A stretch of 64,000 nt of DNA from assembly GCF_000934755.1 (NCBI RefSeq), contig NZ_KN882175.1, positions 716,256 to 780,255 on the forward strand, read 5' to 3'. The DNA is from Desulfonatronovibrio magnus. GTDB taxonomy: Bacteria; Desulfobacterota; Desulfovibrionia; Desulfovibrionales; Desulfonatronovibrionaceae. Each line of letters begins with the position of its first letter. Position 1 is the first letter of the stretch. The translations under genes and the position numbers were made by a program. The notes under the pieces were generated by a model. That model saw only the letters and a program-made list of their open reading frames with translations. It searched no databases and was not told where the DNA came from. Of the stretch, positions 26,481 through 34,777 are shown in pieces.

Positions 26481-27845
26481 TCAAACAGACCAATATCGAT
26501 TGATTATTGCTATCAACCCTGCAATATGGACCAGGGTTGTCCCGGTGCAAAGCAGAAAGGACATCGTGTTTCGGCCGGGCGGCTCTACTGGAGTAAACCT
26601 GCTCGCAAGCAACAACACGCCGCCTAAGGCAGAGAGTACTGGTAGATGGAAATATCTGCCCTGAGCAGAAATCGCCTGGGCTCCCACGGGCATCCAGGTA
26701 AGGTATAAAGCTAAAAGTATTGCTGAAGTTGTTAGAACGGCTGAAATCAAACAGCTGATCCCAACAAAATGAGATTTTTCTGCAAAATCATTAGCAGGAC
26801 CAAGAGAAACAAACAGCACAGGGAAAAGCATTATAGCCCAGAAAAAAACAACCCAACGTGGCAGCGGCAGGTCCTGCCATCCTAAAACCCCAACCATCTG
26901 ATGAAAAAGGTTCCATCCGTCGCTCACAAATGTATTATTAATTGCCTGAATGAAAGCACTCGGATTGCTTAGCACATACTTAAACTGGTCAGCAGGTGAA
27001 ATATCTGGCGATCTGTACAGTTGAATATATTTCATTGTATGTTCTAAAATTCCATGCTGGACCACAGCCTCTTTCCACAAAAGCCCTGTAGCTATAGCGA
27101 GAGAAGCTGCAGTAAATATAGATAACATTCTGAGCAGACGATCTTGCTTTTGAACTAAAGCACTCACAAGTGCGATTAAAAGCAGAAAAGCGTAAGGTGG
27201 TTTGCTCGCCAGCAGAAAAAAAACCGAAAAAAAAGCAAGAGGTATATAATGTCTGAGACTCAAGTTGGACCAGCCCAGGCAAAGCAGCAGCAGCCCGGAA
27301 CTGTATACGATAATATCAGTACTGAATATTGCTCCCTGGGAAACAGCCATAGGGGTAGCCATAACCCAAAAAATAATCAGAGACATATTTGGTACAACCC
27401 TGATGGCTGAAGTAAATACAAGACAGTAAAAAAAAACATTTATAATTCTTGTGAGGTATAGACCCAGCAATATACCCGAAGATTCTCCAACAAAAAGTTC
27501 AGTTAATTTCAATAAAACAGCATGAGGAAGATATGGTATAAATGAATACTGCGAAGTATTATAAGCAATATTTGGAATTCTATCCCCGGACTCTCGCAAA
27601 AGATCATTTATTTCCGAGAACATTACATGTTGATCTATATCATAATATAGTCCAAGAAAATCCATTATGATTTCAACAAGTTCTCGAGGATGATCCTTAA
27701 GAACAAACTGACCCTCTGCTATCCCGTAAGCCCGGGCAAAGTGTGCAGGCTCATCTGGAGCTTGAAAGGGAGGTATTGTAACAGCATAGGCCAGTCCAAA
27801 CAGCAGAACCAGAAAAATAGAAATTTTAATATATTTATTTGGCAC
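26481..27845 (-). CDS. DUF2142-family multi-span membrane protein
   Basis: This 454-aa protein begins with a GTG start and a first hydrophobic span, directly followed by PPFQAPDEPAHFARAY, the hallmark of DUF2142 proteins. About ten further hydrophobic spans follow. DUF2142 proteins resemble GT-C glycosyltransferases and occur in cell-envelope polysaccharide loci; the acidic DE in the first periplasmic loop fits a GT-C catalytic site. A direct role in sugar transfer from a lipid carrier is plausible but unproven. The family-A element at 27960 separates it from the upstream FkbM gene. Confidence 0.82.
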   Translation of the reverse strand: MPNKYIKISIFLVLLFGLAYAVTIPPFQAPDEPAHFARAYGIAEGQFVLKDHPRELVEIIMDFLGLYYDIDQHVMFSEINDLLRESGDRIPNIAYNTSQYSFIPYLPHAVLLKLTELFVGESSGILLGLYLTRIINVFFYCLVFTSAIRVVPNMSLIIFWVMATPMAVSQGAIFSTDIIVYSSGLLLLCLGWSNLSLRHYIPLAFFSVFFLLASKPPYAFLLLIALVSALVQKQDRLLRMLSIFTAASLAIATGLLWKEAVVQHGILEHTMKYIQLYRSPDISPADQFKYVLSNPSAFIQAINNTFVSDGWNLFHQMVGVLGWQDLPLPRWVVFFWAIMLFPVLFVSLGPANDFAEKSHFVGISCLISAVLTTSAILLALYLTWMPVGAQAISAQGRYFHLPVLSALGGVLLLASRFTPVEPPGRNTMSFLLCTGTTLVHIAGLIAIINRYWSV

Positions 27846-27959
27846 TTCTTAAAGTAACATTTATTTTAATTATGATAAGGACGCCATGAAACTGAGGGAT
27901 TAAAAAAAATCATTAACGAACATATAATTTTACGTATGCCTGTACTTTTAACTATGTGC

Positions 27960-28112
27960 GGGAGCATTACGCGTTTCTGACAACTGAAAAAATTGATGTG
28001 TTTGTCACAGGCTTTTTTGGGGTTAAAAGCGGTTTATCATGGCTTGGCACGGGGACTGTCCCTGGCTTCGGGACTGTCCCCTATCAGGTTGTCAGAAACG
28101 CGTAATGCTCCC
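27960..28112. mobile_element. Family A MITE, intact, 25-bp TIRs and 8-bp target duplication
   Basis: Terminal inverted repeats at 27960-27984 and 28088-28112 are perfect over 25 bp and begin GGGAGCATTACGCG. CTATGTGC flanks the element exactly on both sides (27952-27959 and 28113-28120). The 153-bp element has no ORF and contains two copies of GGGACTGTCCC. The right target copy includes the TAG stop of the FkbM gene. Confidence 0.93.
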
Positions 28113-28871
28113 CTATGTGCAATACCGCCCCTTCATAGTCAGCACATTGATATAGTTATCAGGATTATAGTTATATAGATCAAAACTTTTTAACTTTTGT
28201 CCACTTAAACTGCTCATTTTGAGATTGTTTTCTTCCAAAAAAGCAAACAATTCCTTAATGCTGGCCCCTGACCTTCTTAACCCGTATGGCCACAACTCCA
28301 TCAAAATAACGATATTATCCATTAATTTTAATGACTCACTAAAACCTTGCAAGGCCATAAGCTCAGCACCTTGAATGTCCATCTTGACCAGATCGACCTC
28401 AAGCTTCATTTTTTGACAATACTGATCCAGCGTTATTGTGGATATTGTACTTTTTGAATTTGCAAGACTATCTTTTTTTTCAAGCCAATTGTCTACGTTA
28501 CCTGCAGCAGAAAAGTTCAGAAAAGCCTCACCTGCAGAATCCATAATTCCAGTTTGGTTTAAAACTACCTGGGGATACATACTGGTAGACTGCACTAATC
28601 TTTTAAATGTATCCCTGCACGGTTCGAATGAGTGCACTCTGCCATTTATGCCTACAAGACGGGCCAAATAAACAGAATAAAAACCAATATTTGCTCCGAC
28701 ATCTAAAACTACCATACCTTTTTTGACATAAGACTTTAAAAAAGATAAAATTTCTTTATCTGTCATCTTTTTGTAAAAAAAATAGACTTTCTTGTATAAT
28801 GGGTAATTTATACTATACAATCGAGAGCCAAGCCCTGCAAGGTAAGTAGTAGGATTAAAATCCAATTTCAT
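28113..28871 (-). CDS. FkbM-family methyltransferase
   Basis: This 252-aa protein has the FkbM layout: GMVVLDVGANIGFYSVYLA (motif I, about residues 53-70), VHSFEPC, the inner ISTITLDQYC segment, and VDLVKMDIQGAELMALQGF, the family's metal/SAM-site motif. FkbM enzymes O-methylate sugars or polyketides and are frequent in O-antigen loci. The TAG stop lies inside the 8-bp target duplication of the family-A MITE, so the insertion left the coding end intact. It follows the methyltransferase at 28878-29657 by 6 bases, probably in one operon. Confidence 0.9.
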   Translation of the reverse strand: MKLDFNPTTYLAGLGSRLYSINYPLYKKVYFFYKKMTDKEILSFLKSYVKKGMVVLDVGANIGFYSVYLARLVGINGRVHSFEPCRDTFKRLVQSTSMYPQVVLNQTGIMDSAGEAFLNFSAAGNVDNWLEKKDSLANSKSTISTITLDQYCQKMKLEVDLVKMDIQGAELMALQGFSESLKLMDNIVILMELWPYGLRRSGASIKELFAFLEENNLKMSSLSGQKLKSFDLYNYNPDNYINVLTMKGRYCT

Positions 28872-28877
28872 AGTGAT

Positions 28878-29657
28878 CTATCTTTTTTGAAGAACAATGC
28901 ATGCAAATAATGATAACTTTTGAACTAAAAACTTTTCTACTTTCTTTTCCAGAGCATAAAATACTGAACTGGTCCAGAAAGGAAAGAAACACCTGAAACT
29001 TAACCCTCCGGAAAGTAGGTATCTGAAATTTAATTCAGGAATTATTTTATGAATTGCCAACTCTGGGAAAAAACTTTCAAATTTTTTCCGATCTCTTTGA
29101 AAAACTATCCAGGGTAAAGCCTGATTAGCACCCGATAAGGGGCCCCCTTTTGAAATCTCCCAGGTTTTTGATCCTGGGTCGAAAGGCTCATGATGAATAG
29201 AAGAATAAATTACCCTGCTAAAGGGACTGACCCAGGGCTCAACCATGATAATCTGACCATGTTGCCTAAGACATTTTACAGCCTGCTTTAAAAAAACAAA
29301 AACATCTGGTATATGATGGAAAACATTTACCATAGTGATGCTATCAATAGAGTTGCATTTAAATGGCAGCTTACAAGCGTCACAGCTCAGACTGCTGTTT
29401 TTGACAGGCATTATATCGCTGAGTATTATATCTGGAAAAAACTCTTCAAAAAAACCACAGCCGGAACCAAGCTCAAGTACGATTCCGTTTTTATTTATCA
29501 TCTGTGACAGTATGATTTCATACCACCTTGTGTACACAGCTTTTAAATATGGTTTGCTGAAAAGTATTTCCTTACAATATTCATGATACAAGGGATCATC
29601 TACTTCTATTTCCTGCAATCTTGGATCTTTCAAAAACGATAATATTTTTGTTTTCAT
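28878..29657 (-). CDS. Class I SAM methyltransferase
   Basis: This 259-aa protein has motif I IVLELGSGCGFFEEFF (about residues 57-72), then ILSDIMP, CDACKLPFKCNSIDSITMVNVFHHI and GQIIMVEPWVSPFSR. The Methyltransf_11-like core is clear. The C-terminal part, with YSSIHHEPFDP and a long hydrophobic FFPFWTSSVFYALEK segment, is typical of glycan-locus methyltransferases of this size. The target is probably a sugar or the lipid-linked intermediate, by inference from neighbours. A family-A repeat (29755-29857) lies upstream. Confidence 0.85.
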   Translation of the reverse strand: MKTKILSFLKDPRLQEIEVDDPLYHEYCKEILFSKPYLKAVYTRWYEIILSQMINKNGIVLELGSGCGFFEEFFPDIILSDIMPVKNSSLSCDACKLPFKCNSIDSITMVNVFHHIPDVFVFLKQAVKCLRQHGQIIMVEPWVSPFSRVIYSSIHHEPFDPGSKTWEISKGGPLSGANQALPWIVFQRDRKKFESFFPELAIHKIIPELNFRYLLSGGLSFRCFFPFWTSSVFYALEKKVEKFLVQKLSLFACIVLQKR

Positions 29658-29754
29658 GTAAAGACTTATGCCATCTTTTACTACAAGTGCCTGATCAGGG
29701 CGGTCCGGAACCAGACCAGCGATTAACTGAAATGAGTCTTTTTTATGGAAATTT

Positions 29755-29857
29755 GGAACAGTCCCCTTTCAAAACCATCGCAATAGGGTTTTATCCCCAA
29801 AATAACTGTCACATACAATTCAATTTTTACAATTTTCAGAAACTCGCAATGCTCTCC
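29755..29857. repeat. Family A repeat, copy 3 (reverse, decayed)
   Basis: It ends TTTTCAGAAACTCGCAATGC, a degenerate version of the family-A terminus, with GGAACAGTCCCC at the inner side and TTTTATCCCCAAAATAAC matching the internal sequence of 27960-28112. It lies between two minus-strand genes. Confidence 0.65.
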
Positions 29858-29904
29858 AGCAAATTAACGTATGGGTGCAGCTGTAATGTTACCTTTTTTC
29901 TAAA

Positions 29905-31332
29905 TCAGATAAATTTAATTCGCCTTGCAGCAAATAATACCATCCTCAATAGCATAACACCATGTCTCCACCTTTGAATATTGGTTTCTCCGTAAGTTCT
30001 CTCATGGTAACGTACTGGAAGGTCAACAATTTTAAGGTTTTGCTTAGCAGCGCCAAAAAGAAGATCAAAATCTCCAAAAGGATCGAAATCTCCAAAAAAA
30101 GAACGATTTGCTGCAATTGATCTGTAGCTGCGATTAGTCAAAACCTTGGTGCCGCACAGAGTATCCTTTACAGGCTGGCCAAGAAGCCAGGAAAATGCAA
30201 GGCTGAAAAACTTGTTCCCAATAAGATTAAAAAACCTCATGGCCTGATCTTGCATTGGGTAAACTAATCTTACACCATTTATAAACTCCCCTCTACCATC
30301 TGCCAGCGCTTGATAAAACCTTAATAAATCTTCAGGCGGAACAGTCATGTCAGCATCAAGGATCATCAGAACATCGCCCGCAGCCTTGCTGAAACCAAGG
30401 CGAACTGCGTCGCCCTTGCCTTGTCCAGTTTGGTGATAAAGGCGAATATTTAAGCTTGGATTTTCCAAAATTACACTGTTTATTGCCTCGCAAGTATTAT
30501 CTGTAGAACCTCCTTCAACAAAAATAATCTCTGTGGAAGAACCGATTGACGGCACTCTTTTGATAATTTCTTCAATGTTGCCAGCTTCATTTCTTGCCGG
30601 AACAATCACGCTTACAGACATACTTCTGCCTGTCTTTGTATCAGGAACTTTACGAGCTACAAGAAAGTGGGTGAGATTGAAAAAGTTGAAAGGGAAAAGC
30701 TTGGCAAGGTACTTATTGCAAAAGCTGGAAATAAGTGGAATCGGAAGCGGTACAACAATATCACTCAACTTTTTAACGACCTCAAACCCTTCAAGGTGCA
30801 TAAGATGTCGCAGGTCCTCAGGAGTTAACCAGTTTTGTTTGAGAAGAGGGGTTGCCCATCCCTTTTTCCTGGCAAAGTCCAGAGCAGGCTGCCATAGCCT
30901 GCTGAAAACATTCATTACTATTCTGGTTTTGTGGTTGGAAAATTTTGAAATGGTCTTAAATAGAAGCTGAACATCCCAAAGATCATTCAGAATATCGTTC
31001 AGAACAATCACATCGAAAGAAGTGTTAAAACATACATCATGCACGTCAGCACAAATAAAATTAATTTCCGGGTGTCTTGCCGTTGCAATTGAAAGCATAT
31101 TTGATGAAAAGTCCACTCCGACCCCGTAGCTGGGCCTGAGAGAACTTAATAGATCTCCTGTCCCACATCCAAGCTCAAGGACATGCTGACCTGGCGGAAT
31201 AAGAAAGCGGTAAATTTCTTCAACGCGGGAATGATAGTATCGACCTTTACTTGCTGTAGATTGTTTAGCTACATTATCCCAGTGTTTAATTCTGTATTCA
31301 GAGTACTTTTCTCTATATTGATTAATTATCAT
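29905..31332 (-). CDS. Fusion: SAM methyltransferase plus DPM1-like GT2
   Basis: This 475-aa protein has residues ~45-210 as a class I methyltransferase: HVLELGCGTGDLLSSL, GVGVDFSSNML and FDVIVLNDILNDL. Residues ~238-460 are a polyprenyl-phosphate-type GT2: VSVIVPARNEAGNIEEI, IIFVEGGSTDNT, GKGDAVRLGF, LMILDADMTVPPEDL and a DTLCGTKVL acceptor-side motif. The GT2 half looks like enzymes that load sugars on undecaprenyl phosphate. It lacks the C-terminal membrane spans of GtrB, though its end (MLLRMVLFAAR) is hydrophobic. The fusion suggests that transfer and methylation are coupled. It is preceded by a 257-bp gap containing repeat 31379-31482. Confidence 0.87.
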   Translation of the reverse strand: MIINQYREKYSEYRIKHWDNVAKQSTASKGRYYHSRVEEIYRFLIPPGQHVLELGCGTGDLLSSLRPSYGVGVDFSSNMLSIATARHPEINFICADVHDVCFNTSFDVIVLNDILNDLWDVQLLFKTISKFSNHKTRIVMNVFSRLWQPALDFARKKGWATPLLKQNWLTPEDLRHLMHLEGFEVVKKLSDIVVPLPIPLISSFCNKYLAKLFPFNFFNLTHFLVARKVPDTKTGRSMSVSVIVPARNEAGNIEEIIKRVPSIGSSTEIIFVEGGSTDNTCEAINSVILENPSLNIRLYHQTGQGKGDAVRLGFSKAAGDVLMILDADMTVPPEDLLRFYQALADGRGEFINGVRLVYPMQDQAMRFFNLIGNKFFSLAFSWLLGQPVKDTLCGTKVLTNRSYRSIAANRSFFGDFDPFGDFDLLFGAAKQNLKIVDLPVRYHERTYGETNIQRWRHGVMLLRMVLFAARRIKFI

Positions 31333-31378
31333 ATCAAAAATTAATTGTCTTGCATGCTATTTAGCAACTTAACGTTTC

Positions 31379-31482
31379 AATCCTGTAGAAAAAAACAAGA
31401 AATTTTTATAACCTTGAAAGAGCAATGATGCCCAAGATCCTTATTCTTCAGCCTTCAGCCTGCAGCCTGAAAAGTAAGGTTA
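31379..31482. repeat. Dispersed repeat related to 63.76-63.92 kb; uninterrupted form
   Basis: The sequence from AATCCTGTA through AACAAG to AGAGCAATGATGCCCAAG aligns with 63770-63910 except that the latter contains a family-B insertion. It also has CTTCAGCCTTCAGCCTG at 31446-31462, a piece of the GAAGGCTGAAG microsatellite seen at 56.7 and 63.9 kb. Confidence 0.7.
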
Positions 31483-31589
31483 TCGCCCCAAACTTAACTA
31501 TTCTTGTTTAAATTGGGTTGTGGGCACAGCCCGTATTAGATTGTTTTCATGTCAGGAACCTGAATATGAGTTTACAGCCTGAAAAATAG

Positions 31590-32747
31590 TTATCCTGGTG
31601 AAGCCAGAAACCTGTAACGTATGGTTGCCAGTGAATTCCTGTCAATTTCAAAAGGGACAAATTCAATCATTTGCTCTATTTCAACAGGGAGCGGTAGACG
31701 TTCTTCTTCAACTTTCTCAATATTCCATCCTGCGCCCAAAAACCATTTTTCCCATGACTTTTTAGTTCCGAAACGCAAATGTGTCACGCACAAAGTGCCA
31801 GACGGTGCTTCATCAAAACGTCCTTTAAACAGATCCTTAACTATGGACCAGTGTCCAATATTGGGTACTGAGGCTATTAGTCTGCCAGAGTCTGCCACGC
31901 AGTTTCGTAACCTTGAAAGAAAAACCCATGGAAAAGGCAGGTGTTCCAGAAAATCTCCGCATACGATGCGGTCAAAACGAATGTCCTTACCAAAGGGCAA
32001 AGCATAATTAGCATCTGCATTTATAGCTAGATCAAGTCTTGGAGATGCCTCCTTAATAATATCATAGCTTTGCTCCACTCCCACCCACCTGAGACCACTG
32101 TTCTGTTCTTTACAGGTTGCTGCCATTAAGCCAGCTCCACAACCCACTTCCAGCACATTACCCGTCCAGTCGGTCATGCTAATCAGATCATGCCTGCACC
32201 CTGCATCTCCAAGAGATTTAAAGCTGTGAAGCCAGCCGCAACAGAAAATTTGGCACTCAACATTCTTCTCGGCACATAGCCCGGGAATATTTTTAAGCTT
32301 TAGATGACCAGGAAATTGCCTCAGCACTTTTCTGGGAACAGCTGCAACGCAAAGTTCAATAGAACTTTCGATATTGACCGTCATCCATTCATTTTCAGCA
32401 CAAAAAAGAGAGGCATTTTGGAGACCGGAAACAGTAAAATACAATGGAACATCAAGACCATTTCTCCAGGCTGGATTTTGATTGCCCAGTGGCACAGAAA
32501 TAGTATCCATGGACTTCTCAAGGATTGCTCCAAACCATCTATGCCAGCAATGCTCAGGATACCAGAATTCTGGATCAAAAATAAAAACAGCCTCATTCCA
32601 TATGGTTTCCTGCAACAACCGTCCGATTGTAAGGTTGCCTGAAACAGTCTCCAGATCATATGGCGGTCTGCCCATTTTCACAGCCAGAATCTGCTCATGA
32701 CTCAAGTTCTGGTTATCATGAAGAGCAATTTGATACACATTTAACAT
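31590..32747 (-). CDS. SAM methyltransferase with unassigned N-terminal domain
   Basis: In this 385-aa protein residues ~190-350 are a class I methyltransferase: NVLEVGCGAGLMAATC, WVGVEQSYDI, DRIVCGDFLEHLPFPW, SGRLIASVPNIGH and an LRFGTKKSWEKWF segment, the layout of Methyltransf_23 proteins near O-antigen genes. Residues 1-185 have no recognised motif; FIFDPEFWYPEHCWHRWF and repeated Trp/Cys residues look like a degenerate glycosyltransferase or sugar-binding fold, but I cannot assign it. The gene lies 50 bp downstream of the acyltransferase-like gene. Confidence 0.82.
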   Translation of the reverse strand: MLNVYQIALHDNQNLSHEQILAVKMGRPPYDLETVSGNLTIGRLLQETIWNEAVFIFDPEFWYPEHCWHRWFGAILEKSMDTISVPLGNQNPAWRNGLDVPLYFTVSGLQNASLFCAENEWMTVNIESSIELCVAAVPRKVLRQFPGHLKLKNIPGLCAEKNVECQIFCCGWLHSFKSLGDAGCRHDLISMTDWTGNVLEVGCGAGLMAATCKEQNSGLRWVGVEQSYDIIKEASPRLDLAINADANYALPFGKDIRFDRIVCGDFLEHLPFPWVFLSRLRNCVADSGRLIASVPNIGHWSIVKDLFKGRFDEAPSGTLCVTHLRFGTKKSWEKWFLGAGWNIEKVEEERLPLPVEIEQMIEFVPFEIDRNSLATIRYRFLASPG

Positions 32748-32797
32748 AACTACTTTTTAAAACTTAAAATTTTACAAAATGATATAAAATCAGCAGA

Positions 32798-33739
32798 TTA
32801 GCTGTTCCACTCTGAAAAGCCGCTTAAAAGATCTGCGCATATCCACCTTTCAGGCATTTTCCTGATCCAACTCTCAAGAAAGTCATAAACTGGCTTCAAG
32901 GATTCCAATGGATCATCCGAATCAACCTCTACAGGTTCATAACATACCAACTTGTACCTGCCATAGCCCAGATAAATACACACATAGCCACCAAGCAGAC
33001 TGTTGGTCTCTTTAGCCAGATACCAGGCTCCAAGGGGCATGCGGAAAGAACGGCCAAACAAAGGAATAAATATACTGGATTTTTTTCCTGGAATATCGCC
33101 CATTAAAACTACATTATTTCCGTTCTTAAGAGAGTCGTAAAAATAATCCATATCTGTCTCATGGTATTTCATCCTGCCATTCATCAGCTTTTCCATTGCT
33201 ACATACTTATACTGAAAAAAGCGACGTACTGAAGGATGTATGACAGGATCTTCAATTCTAACTGTATTTACACAATTAATATTTAACCCATGCATGCCCA
33301 TGAGCACCATTCCCATACAGAAGCTGTCAAGATGACATGATACAAGTACCACACCACGATTTTCGTCATTGCTTCTTTTTATTGCATCAATTCCCTGCAC
33401 CTCACTTTTTTTCCAAATTGATTGCATGATCTTTCTGCTAAATAAACCTGCCTGCAATTCCTCTCTTGAATGGTGAACAAACCTTGACTTTGTAAGATTA
33501 TCCAATTGCTGGGGGGTTGCTCCAGGAAAAATGCAGTTCATGGCTTTATGAGTAGCTTTTCTGACAAAGCGCACCCCCGAGGCCTGATTTCTCCAGTCAT
33601 AATCGTAGTGATAAAGCACCCTCCCCCTTAAATTGGAAAAAAAAAGCCCCATATTCAGGGGCATCCTGGACATTCCCGGAAGAAGATACTCATAGTCAAC
33701 TGCTTGGATCCAATGGACCAGTTTTTCCTTGAAGGGCAT
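32798..33739 (-). CDS. LpxL/HtrB-like acyltransferase homologue with altered catalytic motif
   Basis: This 313-aa protein is related to lysophospholipid/lipid A acyltransferases: VVLVSCHLDSFCMG corresponds to the active-site loop, and VVLMGDIPGKKSS, FGRSFRMPLGAWYLA and PERWICADLLSG match later family blocks. In LpxL-like enzymes the active-site His is followed five residues on by Asp or Glu (HX4D/E); here His136 is followed by Cys141, with an Asp at +2. It might therefore acylate a different acceptor, or be inactive. There is no strong N-terminal membrane span. An AGGA site precedes ATG 33739, which lies inside the upstream GT2 gene (44-base overlap). Confidence 0.78.
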   Translation of the reverse strand: MPFKEKLVHWIQAVDYEYLLPGMSRMPLNMGLFFSNLRGRVLYHYDYDWRNQASGVRFVRKATHKAMNCIFPGATPQQLDNLTKSRFVHHSREELQAGLFSRKIMQSIWKKSEVQGIDAIKRSNDENRGVVLVSCHLDSFCMGMVLMGMHGLNINCVNTVRIEDPVIHPSVRRFFQYKYVAMEKLMNGRMKYHETDMDYFYDSLKNGNNVVLMGDIPGKKSSIFIPLFGRSFRMPLGAWYLAKETNSLLGGYVCIYLGYGRYKLVCYEPVEVDSDDPLESLKPVYDFLESWIRKMPERWICADLLSGFSEWNS

Positions 33740-34613
33740 GTAGAATTCCTTTAATGAAAAATTTTAGGCACTTGGATGGATCTGAGTTTCGCTGCCTTAC
33801 AAGCAACATATGGTGCCAGGCATGATTCCAAAAACCCAGCAAGGCTCTGGCCCCCCCAAGACGGTAGTACCCCTCGGTCATGTTTCTGGCCATATAATAA
33901 TAACGAAACGGCTCATGCTCGATCCACAAAGATTTTTTTACAAATCTTTGTGCGGCACCTAAATTATGCAGAATCTCTGCCTCGCACACCCACCACATAT
34001 CGTATCCATGCCGCATAAGACGCAAATGACATTCATGATCAACAAAGTCAATAAAGTAATTTTCCCGAAACCCTTGCACAGAATAAAGCGCATCTGGCTT
34101 GTAAAGAGCACCTGAAGTTATGCTTGAATTTACGGGAATAATTCTTTTGTCTTTAATATCACACTTTGCCTCGATCAGCTGATTGTCAGTCCAAATGTAT
34201 GGATGATGGACGACCCAGGGATATCTGGCGCATTTTGGCGTAGGGAAAAACGTACAGGCGTTGCTGCCCGCTGCCTGCTGATTGTGAGCAGCTCCAAGTA
34301 AAATATCAAGGCTTTTTGGAGTTAACAGACTGTCCTGATCCAGCAGAAGCATCCATTTGACTTTTTGTTCCAAAGCAATTTCAAGACCCAGGTTATATGC
34401 GGCGGCCACTCCACTGTTTTTTTTTAGACTTACAACTTTGGGCTTGATCGGATGCCGTGATGCCATATCGACGGTTTTGTCCTGCGAAGCGTTGTCAATC
34501 ACTATGCTTTTGAATAATGTCCGCGGACCAGCCTTAATCAGGGAACCCAAGGTTTGCCCAATGGTTTCTTCTCCGTTAAAGGAAACTATAATAATGAGAA
34601 CATCCGCAGACAA
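33696..34613 (-). CDS. GT2 rhamnosyltransferase-like protein, TTG start
   Basis: This 305-aa protein starts at a TTG (34613) backed by GGAAGGAG seven bases upstream, with no suitable ATG nearby. It has the RfbF/WbbL-like layout: VLIIIVSFNGEETIGQTL, IVIDNASQDKT, NSGVAAAYNLGL, MLLLDQDSLLTP (acidic motif), a SGALYKPDAL segment and FIDFVDHECHLRL. Enzymes of this type commonly transfer rhamnose during O-antigen assembly, but the sugar is not readable from sequence. Its 3' end overlaps the acyltransferase-like gene by 44 bases. Repeat family C copy 3 lies just upstream. Confidence 0.87.
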   Translation of the reverse strand: MSADVLIIIVSFNGEETIGQTLGSLIKAGPRTLFKSIVIDNASQDKTVDMASRHPIKPKVVSLKKNSGVAAAYNLGLEIALEQKVKWMLLLDQDSLLTPKSLDILLGAAHNQQAAGSNACTFFPTPKCARYPWVVHHPYIWTDNQLIEAKCDIKDKRIIPVNSSITSGALYKPDALYSVQGFRENYFIDFVDHECHLRLMRHGYDMWWVCEAEILHNLGAAQRFVKKSLWIEHEPFRYYYMARNMTEGYYRLGGARALLGFWNHAWHHMLLVRQRNSDPSKCLKFFIKGILHALQGKTGPLDPSS

Positions 34614-34701
34614 AAATACTCCTTCCCTGTTGCTTTTGATCCCTCAAGGATTTTTGTTCGAAATACCAATCTCGGTGCATTCTCGCAAATACTATAAAAA
34701 T

Positions 34702-34770
34702 AAAGCGACATTTTGTGTTGATTTTTGCCACGGTCACCGGGGACAGGCTCTTGCTCCTGCTCCAGTGATC
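34702..34770 (+). repeat. Family C repeat, copy 3
   Basis: AAGCGACATTTTGTGTTG, then a GGTCACCGGGGACAGGC core, aligns with the reverse strand of 3586-3700 and 4795-4910 and with 42089-42128. It occupies the 164-bp gap between the TylF-like and GT2 genes. Confidence 0.6.
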
Positions 34771-34777
34771 AGGTGGA

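Noticed and set aside
28113..28120. Disruption of the FkbM gene by the MITE
   Set aside because: The insertion lies directly after the stop codon and the target duplication preserves it; the protein is full length.
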